From: Paralichthys olivaceus
Taxonomy: Eukaryota > Chordata > Actinopteri > Pleuronectiformes > Paralichthyidae
NCBI RefSeq assembly: GCF_024713975.1
Contig: NC_091112.1
Span: 11,183,501 to 11,247,500, forward strand
Reading direction: 5' to 3'
DNA: 64,000 bases
Part shown: positions 1-13,423 of the stretch, one piece after another
How the letters are laid out: every line of letters begins with the position of its first letter
Numbering within the stretch: the stretch's first letter is position 1
Program-made: the position numbers and the translations under genes
The notes under the pieces: model-generated
The model's database searches: none
The model's input: the letters and a program-made list of their open reading frames with translations, nothing else
Told to the model about the DNA's origin: nothing

Positions 1-2979
1 ATGATGTGTAAACAAACAAAACAAAAATAATTCAGTTTCAAATTTGTTGGGGACTATTTTCAGCTTTAGATTTAGTTGAAACACTGATGTGCTTTTGGAC
101 AATAATGAACACAGGGACCATATGAGTAAGCTGTCGGCATTTGGCTACAGAGACAATGTTTATTAGCACAAGTGCTGCACACCCACGCGTCTTTTCAATG
201 GAGCAGTAATAAGATAATATGCAACATTAAAACAAAGAGTCCCTGTGAACACTGGTATTCTGTGTCGTCACAGTGAATCACGAAGGATGTTACTGTAATC
301 CTCTGGGCAAATCTGAAAGGGAAATGCGTCTAGAGAGTCTGGATATCTGTTCTGGTCATCGTGCTCTTTTCCACTCACCAGGAAGTCTTGGAGAGTCCCT
401 GATTTTCTCACCTACATCCTGGGTGCCAGCAGCAGAGCACTTTGCAACTGTAATTCTATCAAGGCCGAGCTGCTCTCCGGCCCAGTGCCAGCTGCACCAT
501 GAGAAAGAAAGGGAAACAGGGAGAGAGGGAGGGAGAGAGGTCACTGGTCTCAAGGTCTTCCAGCCACAGGGAAATAACACATTTCGGACTGCGGGGTTGC
601 AGCAGGGAGGAGTAACAATGATATAGCATCCTGCGGTTCTGTTTGCAGTCCAGTCCGCGCACACACACCCACACTCACCACCAGTTCTTCAGAATCTCCA
701 CCCAGGTTAGATTTCCTTGACACAACTGCGCAGCTGTGTCAAGTGACTCCAAAGTTTATATGGAAATCCAGTCAGGTTTCCAGGTAATACTTTCGATGTC
801 TGTTTCAGTCTAACAAAACCTCCTCTGCAAATGATTAATGTTGCATCAGTGTTGCTTTTGTGACCATTTCCCAGTCAGGGTTACAGAGTCACAGATTGTA
901 TTCCCTGGAAACAACATAATAAAAGATTAGCCAAAAGTGTAATCCAGAGTGGACTAATTTAGACACTAGGAAAATATGTAGGAATCCTCTTCAATGGATT
1001 ATTGGAATTAATTAAAGGGTCAGAGAGCGAGCTTTATAACCAAAGCTGCACTGCATGTGCCCAAACTCCCTGTCAGGTAAAGGTCAAGGCACTTGAGTCT
1101 AATAACCATGTTTCAGGCAGAGTTACAAGTCTGGAGATCACATTGTACTTCAGAGGCAGCAGTTTGACCTGCAGCAGATGAGACAAAGACAAACGCTTGG
1201 AGAGCAGTGAAGTGAAGAGAGGAGCATGAACATATTTTTGGTTTTGTTTAAGTTGGAAATATCTGAAAAGGCTTTAGGCCAATGCTGCCAAAAAGGATAA
1301 TAAACTAATCATATCAGATCATCAGCACGTAATGCGTTAATAGTTTTAAATCAGTTTAAATGTCAGGGGAAATCTAAAGACAAATACCTAATTTTAGCTC
1401 CTGTAGCAGTTGTCTGCTATGTCTCCCAACACTTTTCCTCTGTCCTTGCCGGGAAGTAATGATAACGCTGTCACTAGCTGATACCAAGGACGGGCAGAAC
1501 TTTAAAGAATAACTAAAGTAGTATCAGAACAGATAAGGTATTACTTATATTCTGAGTGGAATGATAAAGAGCAGAGCTAGTTTTTAATAAAGCAGGTAGC
1601 GACTTCAAACACTGGTTATCTGTCTGAAAAAAGGGTCAGGTCGAGCTGCATAGTTGGTAAAAAACGTCAGGTTTGTAAGTTGAGGGTGTCTCAAACAACA
1701 AAAAAATGCAGCATAGGCGAAATCAGAGTGCAGAGTGCTTTACTTTGGTTCAGCTGGAATTCTTCATGAACTGATGAGCACAGAGTCTTCACTCAACACT
1801 TCTGCAGCGCATATGCAAAAATTGCAACTTGGGACCTTCTGGGCTCATTGTGTAGATTTGGCATTTTCATTTAAATGCTTTTATTGTTTCTAGTTGATTT
1901 TATTTCACTGCTACTGCTGTGATATATTTAACTAATCAATTAATTAAACAAAAAATATTACCTTTAATTTAACTGAACGTTTGTGCAAAATTTGAAAAGA
2001 TTCCCTTTGAGGCATTCACAAAGCAAAACATTACTTTTTTGAGGCCATCCAAACTCCAATCAGTTCATCTTTGAGTCTAAGTAAACGTTTCTAACAAAAT
2101 TTGAGTACTTTCCTCAAGATGTACCTGACATGTTGAGTTCACAAGACCAGGGACAGATGGACAAACAGACAAGGGGCAGAATGCATCCTAGATTAATTCT
2201 TGGGAAATTAATAACTCACAAAAAGTGTAACAGGAGTCACTTTAAGGCATTTAAAGGTAAATCGGAATACTGTAGATTTCTAAAGTAAAATAAAATTTAA
2301 ATGACAAAACAATAATGCGACTTTAAGCAATTTAAGCATAAATGCCAAACATTTACATTAATTCTCAATGTTAAGGTACGTGTGCAGCATTCTGGTGCGA
2401 AGCAAAAAGTTATTAAATATTAAAGGTTTGCTTATATATTTGTAAATAATCAGGTGAGAGGAGTTGCTCTGATGACAGGGTATTAGAAGTATGATGGATG
2501 TGGTGTCAGCAGACCCTAACCCTTTTATAGTTTCTTATGTTGCTGTCTGTTTGTTGTTTCTCTGTGACTTATTGTCTTTGTGTAACCAGCAACTCCAGGA
2601 AGCAGTTACATCACCTCTACAACTCTAAGTGTACTGCCAGATCCCTGTGAGTCATTCATGACTATGTATCCTCAAACGGAAGCACTCATCAGTTTTCATT
2701 TTATCTGATCATGACACAGCAGACCTTCAAATACGAAAAGAAGCTGTCTTTTGTGAAGCAAGTCTATGAGTATGACTCTGATCCTGTAATGTCACTCTCT
2801 CTCTTTCTCCTCTCCCTCATATACACATGCACACAAACACACACACAGCTGCTGAAGTGGACTTTGGACTGACATGGTTTGGGGAAAGCAGGGAGTTTCC
2901 TCCTTGGGTGAAACAGTTTCTGTGTCATTCAGTGGGCTACTCATGTGGTCAGGACTCAGAGAATGAAAACATTACCTTC

Positions 2980-2983
<4 letters not shown>

Positions 2984-3010
<27 letters not shown>
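2984..3010. repeat. (CA)n microsatellite
   Basis: Uninterrupted CA run of about 27 bp. Confidence 0.9.
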
Positions 3011-3014
<4 letters not shown>

Positions 3015-3875
3015 CAGGATTCACCACCAGCTAGAGGGCTATGTTGATGATGTTTCAATGACAAAACAAAAAAACCCAACAAATATCTCAAATGAAAAAG
3101 CAGCGCCACACACCTAGAAGACACAGACATACAGTAGTTGGGATTGGAAGTATATATAATGGATGGATGAACAATATTTTTAATTTAAAAGCAATCAAAC
3201 ACCCATTTTTAGTAAAAGCTTTATCCACTTGGACCTGTATTAAAACCACAAATTCTACAATTCAATGTCCACTGTGACTGATATATCAATGTAATCTATA
3301 TAATGTATTATACATTTTTAAATTTGTTGATGCTGATGCAGCATTTCACTGTTGTAACCAGCCGAAATCAAACTATAACTTGTAAAAGATCAGAAGGTCC
3401 GAAAAATCTAATCCTGTAATAAATTAATTTTGGAATCCAATGGCTTAAAACAAGACAAGACAATTGATTTAAGATTATTTTCTCCTCCTCTACACACTCA
3501 CATTTTACTTTAAACTGCTGATATTATGCTCTTGCTGTAATATTCCTGTCGTGGACATAAGCAGGCTCTTACTGTGAGACAGGGCCCTCTTGTGGTGCTG
3601 TGAATTCAGGGGTGCAGTTTTGCCCTGGATGAAAAGGTAGTTGTAGTTTTTTAACTCCTACAAATGAAGATTAAAGGTCAGAGTGCAAGATTAGGTTTCT
3701 TGAACACTCTTCTTAATTTAGCTAAGAGACTGTTCCTGTACATGCTTACATGACCATACACTACACAGTTAGTTTAGGTTTCAGCTGTCTGTAGTGGAGC
3801 GGAATCAGGTTGGCTCTCACTCTGCCGTCAGTCGTCTGTCCCTCCCAGAGACCAAGGAGGAAGTGGCCTGGCTGC

Positions 3876-3876
<1 letters not shown>

Positions 3877-3954
<78 letters not shown>
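3877..3954. repeat. (GA)n microsatellite
   Basis: About 78 bp of GA repeat with a few AAAGA interruptions at its left end. It produces false serine/leucine-repeat frames on the opposite strand. Confidence 0.95.
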
Positions 3955-3956
<2 letters not shown>

Positions 3957-6334
3957 AAATTTCACTGTGACTGAAGAAAAAATCAGGCCACTGACGGTGC
4001 ACTGGGACCCACATGCACTCTTTGAACGTACTTGCATTTGTGCATTGTTGTGTTGATTTGTGTGTGTGTGTGCGTGCGTATTTTGCGGGCCCTGCGTGGA
4101 AGTCTTTAATAGTTAATAAGAGCCTTGTTCACTTGGCTGGGCAGATGCCCACACAGCAGATGCTGCTCAAATGCTGAGAGATACAGGAAATACAGAACAT
4201 GGATTTAAGTCACAGTTTGGATAGTTTGACGTGTTAAGCCAAAATCCAGAACAACTACACAAAATTGTTGTGTAGCAATTAATACATTAAATATAAAATA
4301 ATCCTTGGATTGTTCATCGCTAGGATCGTGAGTGTTTCATATAAATTGTATGAATTGTGATTTTCTTTATCCTAGAATGAGCCCTTCATATTTAAATACT
4401 TTATATCAGGATGTGATATTGCCATGTTTTTTTTATAGTAGTCCAGACTGGACAAATTAAACCTTATGAGTTTTAATGACAATGGAATGCTACCACAGGT
4501 TCTCTTTCATGTTAGGAATGGGAGGGTGAGGTGTGGGGTATTCATCTGCAACATGGAACTTCACTCTCACCAAAACCTTACCCCTAACAATAATCATGAT
4601 CTCAGAAAGTTCATTTTGCCTCACAGGGCCCGGGTTTGATGAGGGTTACAGCTTCATATAAGTGGAAAACAGTATCTATGTAAACCTGAATGTGGGGTAG
4701 AATCATAAACACATTTATTTAAAAATATTGTTAATTTCATTCTGTTGAGTTGGCATAAATGTAGGAAAACAGTCACTGAAGTGGAGCTTAGGGATGGGGA
4801 TGAACAAATAGGTCATCAGAACTTAATCACAAAATAACCTGAAATAAATAGAATATAGCAAAATGATGATCTACTAGAAATTGGTCATTGAGGTTGAGCT
4901 ATGACTTGGAGGACAGAGGTGAGGAACACGGAGGTTTGGTAAACTCACATCAGCCAATAGATTTTATTTTCCATCTTTCATTTTTTTATTTTTTTTATCT
5001 TCAGCCCCCACTGGTGCTGACCCTAAGTTTGGGAGCAGTACTTGATGTTTAAAATGAATGGAAAGACACAATGTAGTGTATTTGTACTAGTATATATCCA
5101 TGTATTGTATGATCTCTGTATTGAAACAGTAAGTGCCATTGGAAGATGAGAATTCCCACAAAGTGCAGCTGCATCATTAAAGTACCACCTTTGACTGAGG
5201 AACACACATTTGACTGCTAACAAGCACCTTTGGCCTCAATATGTGGGACGATGCAATGATGAAAGACATGGCATCGATTTCTGCTATAATTACCACATCC
5301 ATGCCTCTGTGGGTTGTTAGCTGCTCCTCTTTGTGTGTGTCCACAGGGAGGAAAAAGGTTATTATCCAAGATTCCCATTGTCTTTGGGGTAATTCAAAGA
5401 CACTGCACATGTCTGCAAAATATATGAAAACCCCCCCACAACAATTGGAAATATCCACCACTTTCTCTACAACCGTAGCTCTGGAGTTTAACGTCGCTGA
5501 GCCACAATAAATCTTCTCATCTAACTTCTGTCAAGAACGTTAACAAAATGTCCAAGTATTCCTTTAATTAGTTGGCTTTAAAAGCACAAGCAGATAGATA
5601 GAGATCCACACTAGCTGTGTCCCCTACTGATTCCAGTTGTTTTGTCTGTATGTGGAATGCAGATCTTCATCCAGAACCATTCATCTTATCGGCTTCACAC
5701 TTGGCATGTGTATTGTTAAGGGTCAGAGGAACTGAATTTGGTGCGATACATTCAACATTAATAAACTTGGAATAAACAGGTGAACATCTCTTTGTGCAGC
5801 AGTGGTGGCGCAGCCTCATGGTTCTGCAGAGTCCAACAGCCTTAACTTGTGGCTCAATTACTGCAGGTCAGTTTTACAGTTGAAGAAGCAAAGCCCAGTC
5901 CTATTCCTAAAACGTTAAACTTTTTAATTTACCTAATAACTCTGGAAGCCTTGCTTAGCTTTCCTCTACCATTTCATTTCCTGTAGTTTCTTATGTCCTA
6001 TCTAACATTTTCTTCATCGCTATATCCTTCCTTCTTTGCTGCTGTATAAGTTCTGGTCATGCTTCACTTTCTTCCTGCTTTGTGCTGCTCTGCCAGGTCT
6101 CTGGTCAGAAGCAGGAGGACTTCTGCAGCTTTTGGCAAAAACAGAAACGTAATAGAAGTGAATTCTGAAAGGCATGAAGAGGCTTGCCCTGCGGAGGCTT
6201 GAGACTGGGAGTGATGCCAGGCCATGTGAGGTGTGTTTGAGGTGTATGTGTGTGTGTGAGATTTTTGTGTCCTGAGTTCAAGGGCATTCCCCCACCAGTC
6301 TTCTGCTCCAGAAACATACAGATCAGCCAGGTAT

Positions 6335-6347
6335 GCACACACACACA

Positions 6348-6423
<76 letters not shown>

Positions 6424-6429
6424 CACACA
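6335..6429. repeat. (CA)n microsatellite
   Basis: About 95 bp of CA repeat with ATAC and AAAC interruptions. Confidence 0.95.
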
Positions 6430-7151
6430 TAAAATTAACAAATAAAAAAGTTTTAAGTCCCCACACACTACACACATCCACTGTTTCATACTTTAACTGA
6501 GGGAGTTTTTCCTCGACACAGTTGCCAAAGTGCTTGCTCATTGTGGGAACTGTTGGGTTTTACAGCGACAACATTAATTAAGCGAGCCAGCCGTGTGACC
6601 TTTGACCTTACACTGTCTCATCATGCTCTCAACATGTTCTCCCTCCTATCTGGGACTTACAGAAGGACATGTACAGCTGTAAGTCAAGAGGTGAGAGAAG
6701 TGTTGGAGTGTGGGCTAAGACTGTGTTTTGTATGAAGAAGAAGAGAGCGAAAAAGAGTAAACTACAGAGGGATAGGGAGAGAAGCGCCTGTTTGCTGTGA
6801 GCCTCAGAGAGTGAATTGATTTTAGCATTTGTTGTCTTTGTAAGAGCGCTCATTGATTGTTTGCATAATCTCCCTTCTTCCATCTCTTCCTCTCCTTCCT
6901 CTTTCAGCCCTTTATTCCTCTCTTCTTCATCCCTCCACTCTACTTAGATCCTCTGCCATCCTTCCACTCCTCCACTTTTCATTGCTTTTCTACTTCCCCT
7001 TTTCTTCCTTTTCTTGTCGACCCAAGCCTCCTCCACACAAACACACTGACACCACAATCCTCTCAGGTTCTTTCAGTTTCACTAAGTCATCAGTAGAAGG
7101 TGAAATACAAACTCGTACTCTCAGTGACAAAGAAAGAAAGCAGTTACCGTT

Positions 7152-7185
7152 TGTGTGTGTGTGTGTGTGTATGTGTGTGTGTATG
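7152..7185. repeat. (GT)n microsatellite
   Basis: GT run of about 34 bp with two single-base interruptions. Confidence 0.9.
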
Positions 7186-7857
7186 TTTGATACTGATGAT
7201 AATGATGTGCATGTTACTTGTTCCTCTCACATGTCTGACTGATGTGGCCGATTTGTGGTGTACTGTGCATCTATGAACATGCACGTTGAAGAATGTTAAA
7301 CAATATATATGTAATCATACTGAAAGTCTTCTTTACATGCTGTTCATGGTTTCTTTAGAAGAACATAAGAGCCATTGAAAGAGCCAAAAAGGGGGTATGT
7401 GAACCTTTGAGATGAGATTATTTTATCACACATAAGAAACATTCATTTGTATGCTCAAACACTGATCATTTACTACATATTGAAAGTGTGATAGCAATTT
7501 GAACTACTTTATATACTGTGAGGGACAAACCATCATATTTTTTAAGAAGATGGTAGGTTTTGGATACTTAAAAGTAAACCCAAATGTAACTAGTAACTAT
7601 ACCAGTCAGAAAAAATATAGTGAAGTGTATTTCCCTCAGATATAGTATGGTGCACTACTGTGGTGTAGGAAAGAGGGTTTAGTTTCTGTCCCTCTGCTTC
7701 ACACAAGGGACATTTATGTAATCTACTGACAGACTGAAAGATATAATGATCCAGCATCAGAAAACATGAAGTCAAAGTCCCTCCATTGTTTCTCACCCAC
7801 TATCATTGTATCTCAGTACTTCCTGAATCCATAAACTGTGTAGCAGCACTAACCTGA

Positions 7858-8111
7858 CGCTGTCACTCCCACACTGAAGCATGTTAGGTACAAAGGTAAT
7901 CCCAGAGTGACCTGTGGCATGTTCAATCTCTTTCACTCCAGGGGGCGAAGACAGATTGACTTTGCCCAGCGCTACACTCATTACCTGCAACCACATATCC
8001 CCTAATGATCACAGCCTCACTGTGAGTGGATGGTCCTCCACTGAGGCGCTTATAATGGGCCTCTGGGGACACCGTAGTTCCATCTACCTCCAGATAACTG
8101 TTCTCTTTATC
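7858..8111 (-). other. Exon-like open stretch, unidentified
   Basis: On the minus strand a pyrimidine-rich acceptor-like TATCCAG is followed by an open frame of about 49 codons (residues include ENSYLEVDGTTVSPEAHYKR). It ends at a good donor, GCAG followed by GTAATG, near 7965. A second open frame overlaps it downstream and reaches another donor-like GTTAGT near 7856. I do not recognise the peptide and found no neighbouring exon. It may be a relic of a gene or transposon, or chance. Confidence 0.2.
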
Positions 8112-10029
8112 CACTTCCACTTCACTGGATAAAAGTTTATATATCTTACATATCCCCACTCTGCTACTGTCTTATTTATCTTTCAATCAATCAATCAATC
8201 AATTACAACTGAACTTGGTGGAAGGATGCATTATGGTTCAGGGAAGAACCCATTCAATTTTGGAGTGGTCTCGAATCAGGGGGCAGTTCCAGGACTTCCA
8301 GACTCAAGAATTGATCTTTGAATTTCAAAGTTGGTGGTGTTGATTAACTGCCGTTTACAGCAGCAAACTACAGTGACACAAGCTGCACTGAACAAAATGG
8401 AGTAAAAATATGGGCTTCTGATTCAGGTGGCCAGAAATGTTTGTGGGATGCTGCAGCATGCAGGTTGACTTCCTGTGTCACTTTGCAGAAACCCACAACA
8501 AGCAGTAACAGTAACAGTGCATATATATTACGTTAATGTGTAACAGAGTCCATTATACACAAAATCTTTGTAAATACTTCTGTCCTGACATTCAGAGGCA
8601 GCATCCTAAAGACCAATTGCACCACAACGGCCTTAATATCCCAGAATTCTTTGCACTTCTGTGACAGACTGTTTTTTAAAAGAGACCCACGCGTTTAGCA
8701 ATTCTCCCTTTTCCTGCTTTAGCTAAATGTTTAAGGTGCTTCAAAAATCTCAAACTCGAAGCTAACAACATGAACAGTGGCACTTACAGTAACACACAGC
8801 TCAATGATTCTGTGTCCTGTAATGGCTGCTAAGCCAAGTCGATTGAACATTGATGAGTCATGCACGCACAAGCCTTTTCATTTAAGATATATTATCCCCA
8901 TATACAGACAAGATAATATAATGAAGAATGCTCTGGTCCCAAAATAGCTTCTGATGAAATCACTTCAATACAAGTCTTTAGAAAACATCATACTCTGAAC
9001 ATGACCGCTTAGTGTTTCTCGAACTGATTAAAGGCAAGAATCCAACCGGTAATTTCAAATTAAGGGTGAAAGTAAATGATTGTGGAGCTGTTTACACATG
9101 GACCTATCCTGGCCTCTGATTCTCTGACTGTAAACACACATTTTTGGTGTCTATTTAAGAAATGTCAGTTTCAGGTGTAAACTGAGGGTGTTGGTTAGTA
9201 TAGCTTTAAGTCATAAATAATGTAAGTACATCAGTAAACAAATGGCTATTAACATATAATGTTTCTTAAATGGTCGATCACAGTCTGTGCTGAGAGATGT
9301 TTTTTGTGTTTGTCTTCTTTCATGACTCCATTCCAAGCACATCAGCCGGCAATACGAGCGTCCCTGGCCCCGGGGGTGGGGAGATAGTATCTGACTTTGC
9401 TGTATTGAGCACTGAAGCACTTATTTAGTATTATATTATTGGAGTTGGGTTAGGTTTTTTTTTATTATTTCATTTGAGTTTTGCACTTCTTTATATTTGT
9501 GTAATTTAATCTGTTAACCATCAATGTGTTTCAGTTTAGCTTCTGATTTTGCCTAAGCAATTAAAAAAGCAGCTGATTATTATGAAAGGGTAAGGAAGTT
9601 GGTAGTTAGGTTTAGTTCATTACTTTTAATAACCTTTAGTCAAAAACCACATCCTGCAGGTGCCACAGGTGTCAGGTTCCGTGTGGAAGCAATGTGCTGA
9701 GGGTGTCGCTCCACCGACGCCCTTTCGAAACAGGTTCGACACACCCGCTAGTAAAACACTTTATGTCCCTCAGCTGGGAGAAAATACCTGAGCCTACCAC
9801 TGCTTAAACCATATTTATTTGAAAGAGCTGCTGCACCACGTAGACGGGTCATTTGTCGTTTGTCATTTCTTCCAAATGTAACTTCCTTGTTCCGCTGAAC
9901 ATACGCGGCTGAGGCGCAGGCGAAACAAGAAACAGGAATTGATCCTCCAGCGACGCAAAGCCGGAGCAACAGGTTGGTCTGATCGGGTCTGTAGCTGAGC
10001 ACGTCGACCTCTTTAGGTTGAGTGGTTGT

Positions 10030-10088
10030 AAACTCACAACCGACGCACAACCAGCAGAGTAGACAGACACGTCCAGCCCCGTGGAAAG
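10030..10088 (+). other. Non-coding first exon of FUT-A (3' end supported)
   Basis: The segment contains the motif GTCCAGCCCCG and ends in GGAAAG at a consensus donor GTGAGA (10089). Very similar segments, TCCAGCCC followed by an AAG|GT donor, lie upstream of FUT-B and FUT-D at comparable distance. The coding exon of FUT-A begins right after an acceptor at 11055-11056, so this is the natural upstream partner. The 5' limit is not defined by the sequence; the local GC- and CpG-rich stretch 9650-10090 is the likely promoter region. Confidence 0.55.
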
Positions 10089-11063
10089 GTGAGATTAGAC
10101 ATTTCAAGTTGTTTGTAAAGTTGATTGTGCTGTCGATTCATTTATAAACTATAGACAGTCCAAGTGTTAGTCATCTCGCCTGTGAATATTCTCTGTCAAA
10201 GTTATTTAAGAGTTGCTTTTAGATGCTAAATAGATAATAATTCATTTTCTGTTCTGAATCCCACTTCATTATATCATGGTCAAGGCCTGAAGCCAAACCG
10301 AACATGTCCTAAGCAAAAATAATATGAATATGGATATGTATATAATTATAATCACTAACTACATATGATGAGGAAATCGATCACATTCTTTACTGAAACA
10401 TTACTAGTGGAAAGAGCTGTTGAGGACATATAAAATCATAAAGACAAAGTTGGACTGGCCTGCTAAAGTGCCATCAATTTCTATTTTCAACAGCAAAATA
10501 GCTTAAGCTTGTTTCAAATTGCAGCATTTAAATATAAAAATAAATAAATGTTAAAATAAAAGGTGAAGGCGTATGAATGCACCATCGATCTGTGTACATT
10601 GATGAATATATTAATGGCTGGAAATACTCAAGTGACTTTCCCAAACTCAAATAATTAAGTAATTTCCCAGATGTTTATTTATATATACTTATTAATAAGT
10701 TAGAAATAATTGTGTGTTTAGAAACCTGATAATCATTCTGGTTGCACAGCAACGAAGTGGCTCCATACAAGCACTTCACACATTGCACCACTATTTATTA
10801 GAGGAACATTTTGAAATTATGAAGAAATTGGGCAGAAATTATGTTCATTAGGTTTCAAACAAACCCGTACTGTAGTTAATTTGGCTTCTCATGTTACATT
10901 CAGTTTTACAATATATTTGTAATCAATTAGAACCTTAAATGGTGTGATGACTTATGTGTCAGTTATGTGTAATATTAATAATTGCCATGACGCCAACAAT
11001 CTAACAAGGAAATGTGTCTCCAGTGATTGTGATGATGGTTTTCTCTTTTCTTGCAGTTTCGAA

Positions 11064-12185
11064 ATGGCTCCCATTCCCACTTTTACTTTTTTGCGGGCAT
11101 TGCAGAAAGTGATCATTGTGCTAGCTGCAATCATAGTCCTCTTTTCAATGTACTATAAGTCTTTTCCATCTCCAACATGTCACCCTCCCCCAAAGGGACT
11201 GACAAAGCATACCAACACGTCAATGTCTACAACCACCCCAAGCAACCTCGCAGCGACGGAGAAGACTAACAAACCTGTTGTGCTGCTTTGGTTTTGGCCT
11301 GATGGAAAAAAATTTGATTTCAAACTCTGCAAGGATTTAAACATTAACAGCTGCCATCTGACAGATGATAGATCCCTCTACTCCAAAGCTAATGCAGTTG
11401 TGATGTTTCACAGAGATATCAAAGATGACCTGTCCAACCTTCCCACTACGCCAAGGCCCAAATTCCAAAGGTGGATCTGGTTTAACATGGACCCACCCAC
11501 CCGCACACGCAAGATACCAGGAATCGAAGCCTTTTTTAACGTAACCTTGAACTACAGGCGGGATTCAGACATCCCTGCTCGCTGGCAACTGACTGTCAAG
11601 AAGAAAATAGATGATGAATTTGAGCTGCCAAAAAAAGAGCTATTGGTTTGTTGGATTGTGAATAAAACTGACCTCCACACAAAAACAGAGGCTAGATACA
11701 GCTACTACCATGAGCTTGCAAAACATGTAAAAGTGAACATCTTTGACAGCTCCTCTGCCGAGAACTCGAAGGGTGAAAACTATTTCATAACCATTAGTAA
11801 ATGCAAGTTCTTCCTTTCCTTCGAGGATTCAATACACGCAGATTACATCACAGAAACATTCAATGGTCCTCTTTCAGCGGGCACTGTACCAATTGCTTTG
11901 GGCCCACCTAGAGCAAACTATGAGAATTTTTTCCCAAGTACTTCCTTCATACACATTAATGACTTTCCTGATGCCTTTGGACTGGCTGAGTATCTCCTCA
12001 AACTGGATGAGGATAATGAGGCTTATATGAAATACTTTCAATGGCGGCGATTCTATAATGTCAGACGCCATTTTACTGAGGAGAATCAAGAGTTTGCACA
12101 TGCTGTCTGTCAGGCATGTCGTCACATAGTCTTAACCAATGAGTACAGAGTAATACTTGATGTGTACAAGTGGTACTTAATTTGA
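11064..12185 (+). CDS. FUT-A: alpha-1,3-fucosyltransferase 9-like, divergent active site
   Basis: GT10-family type II Golgi glycosyltransferase of 373 aa (human FUT9 has 359). Start chosen at ATG 11064, eight bases after the acceptor TTTCTTGCAG (11047-11056); the frame is open further upstream but that part would be intronic. Order: short cytosolic tail, membrane anchor about residues 14-30, Thr/Pro-rich stem to about 68, then the catalytic domain. Recognisable are DRSLY (102-106), the YRRDSDI motif (164-170) and the donor-site block around 251-287. Compared with FUT9 the ESP motif reads DPP (D143), the donor-site Asn is D255 and the EK lysine is T264; the FUT9 R202 counterpart is kept (R211). 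The family transfers fucose from GDP-fucose to GlcNAc of N-acetyllactosamine. Activity of this copy is uncertain, but the frame is intact. AATAAA at 12767-12772 is a possible polyadenylation signal. Confidence 0.88.
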   Translation: MAPIPTFTFLRALQKVIIVLAAIIVLFSMYYKSFPSPTCHPPPKGLTKHTNTSMSTTTPSNLAATEKTNKPVVLLWFWPDGKKFDFKLCKDLNINSCHLTDDRSLYSKANAVVMFHRDIKDDLSNLPTTPRPKFQRWIWFNMDPPTRTRKIPGIEAFFNVTLNYRRDSDIPARWQLTVKKKIDDEFELPKKELLVCWIVNKTDLHTKTEARYSYYHELAKHVKVNIFDSSSAENSKGENYFITISKCKFFLSFEDSIHADYITETFNGPLSAGTVPIALGPPRANYENFFPSTSFIHINDFPDAFGLAEYLLKLDEDNEAYMKYFQWRRFYNVRRHFTEENQEFAHAVCQACRHIVLTNEYRVILDVYKWYLI

Positions 12186-13423
12186 TTCTCTCATTTTCAT
12201 AGTTAAGCTTAAGATATGTCTAATCTTGCATGTGGGAATGCATTTCTTGCTCTGTAAGAGATTGACTCTTGTATATTTTTGCAATGTATCTATTTCTTTA
12301 ACAAACTGTTTTGTATGTTATTTCTGGAGTGCTTAATAAGTTCTTAATGAAGCTATATGCACTACAGGTCTAGTCTGGTCTACTTCATTTTTATTTCTCC
12401 CTGCAGTACACTCAAAAAGAAATTCACTGGTTCAACTTTGAGGTAACAACTTGTATGGATCATTTTAAGTAGTCAACTCTGGCATTGTTGAGTAAATGCT
12501 ACAAGTCTTTGACAGTCATTCTATCCCAATTACATTAAGCTTTCAAATTATTGCATTGAAGTTCCCCTAACTTCTTTACTTTATTAAAATCCTAATTTTT
12601 TTATATCAATTATTTGTGTAGCTACAGTAAGAACAACAAATAGCAATTCCAGTTTAATATGGTCAGACTTTTTATAGTAAACACTGTTCAAACAATTCTA
12701 ACCGTTAACAATTATGTTCACAAAATATACATGCCCAGCCACTTCCTACAATACTTGGAAAAAAATAATAAATGATGGTGCTTAGCTGGTTCCTCATCCC
12801 CAAATGAGATAGTCTTCATAAAAGGCCCTTTAGCAGCCATTTTCAGAAGTCACTGAAGGATAAACACAAGTGTGATGGTGTGATTTATAATGTAAATTAT
12901 GGCTCTGTTCTGTTTAGATGGGCCATGGACCTGGTATTACACATGCTCACTGGAGTGGCTTTGACTCACTAAATAAAATAGTACCATTATAATATTATCC
13001 CTGAGTTTACCCTTCTATGATGTGTCAAAATGACGGCAGGAAAATCAAACGTGCGTTTGAGTGCCTCAACTGAACACAGAGTCCAATATTTGTATGCTGT
13101 CACCATGAAATTGCCCTCAAACAAAACAAAACAAATATCATGGATTACATCCTGAACTTAATCCTGCTCTTATCATAGTCAAAAAGTAGAAAAAACCTCT
13201 GTCCAAGGTAACACAATTCAAAATAACAATCTTTACAATAAACTTGCAACTTAGTGTTAACAGTACAGCTGCTGTGTTTTAAACAACACCACAGTGCAAT
13301 ATTTCCTTGTGATTAGTTTTTTAGGACAGCAGTCTATGACATTACCTCCGGGCTCGCCTTCAGACCATCTAGTCCAAGGAATATCTTTTGAAATACCTCA
13401 AATGTTTTCATCAGTTCTTTTGA
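12186..13423. other. FUT-A 3' flank, no gene
   Basis: Likely 3'-UTR and intergenic DNA, AT-rich. The right-arm equivalent carries about 76 extra bases after AGCTTAAT (about 62173-62250) and the 356-bp insertion close to the stop codon. No further coding signal seen. Confidence 0.5.

Larger units (their letters stand above)
1..9640. other. Intergenic DNA, no supported gene
   Basis: AT-rich non-coding sequence. Open frames here are short, lack recognisable domains, and several are only translated microsatellites. It holds CA, GA and GT microsatellites and a short TCAA run near 8180-8203. The only exon-like stretch is on the minus strand near 7858-8111 (reported separately). By synteny macc1 could be expected beyond tmem196 on this side, but I saw no macc1-like exon. 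Confidence 0.6.

Noticed and set aside
6064-6541. ORFs of 60-141 aa on both strands
   Set aside because: They are translations of the CA/GT microsatellite (Cys-Val or His-Thr runs).
10944-11063. N-terminal extension of FUT-A (start at 10944)
   Set aside because: A strong acceptor at 11055-11056 lies inside it, and the paralogues start directly after the same acceptor, so the extra 40 residues are intron.
12400-12540. Possible MITE in the FUT-A 3' flank (TTCAACTT, TAAGTAGTCAACT)
   Set aside because: It recalls a fish MITE, but I could not find paired ends or a target duplication.
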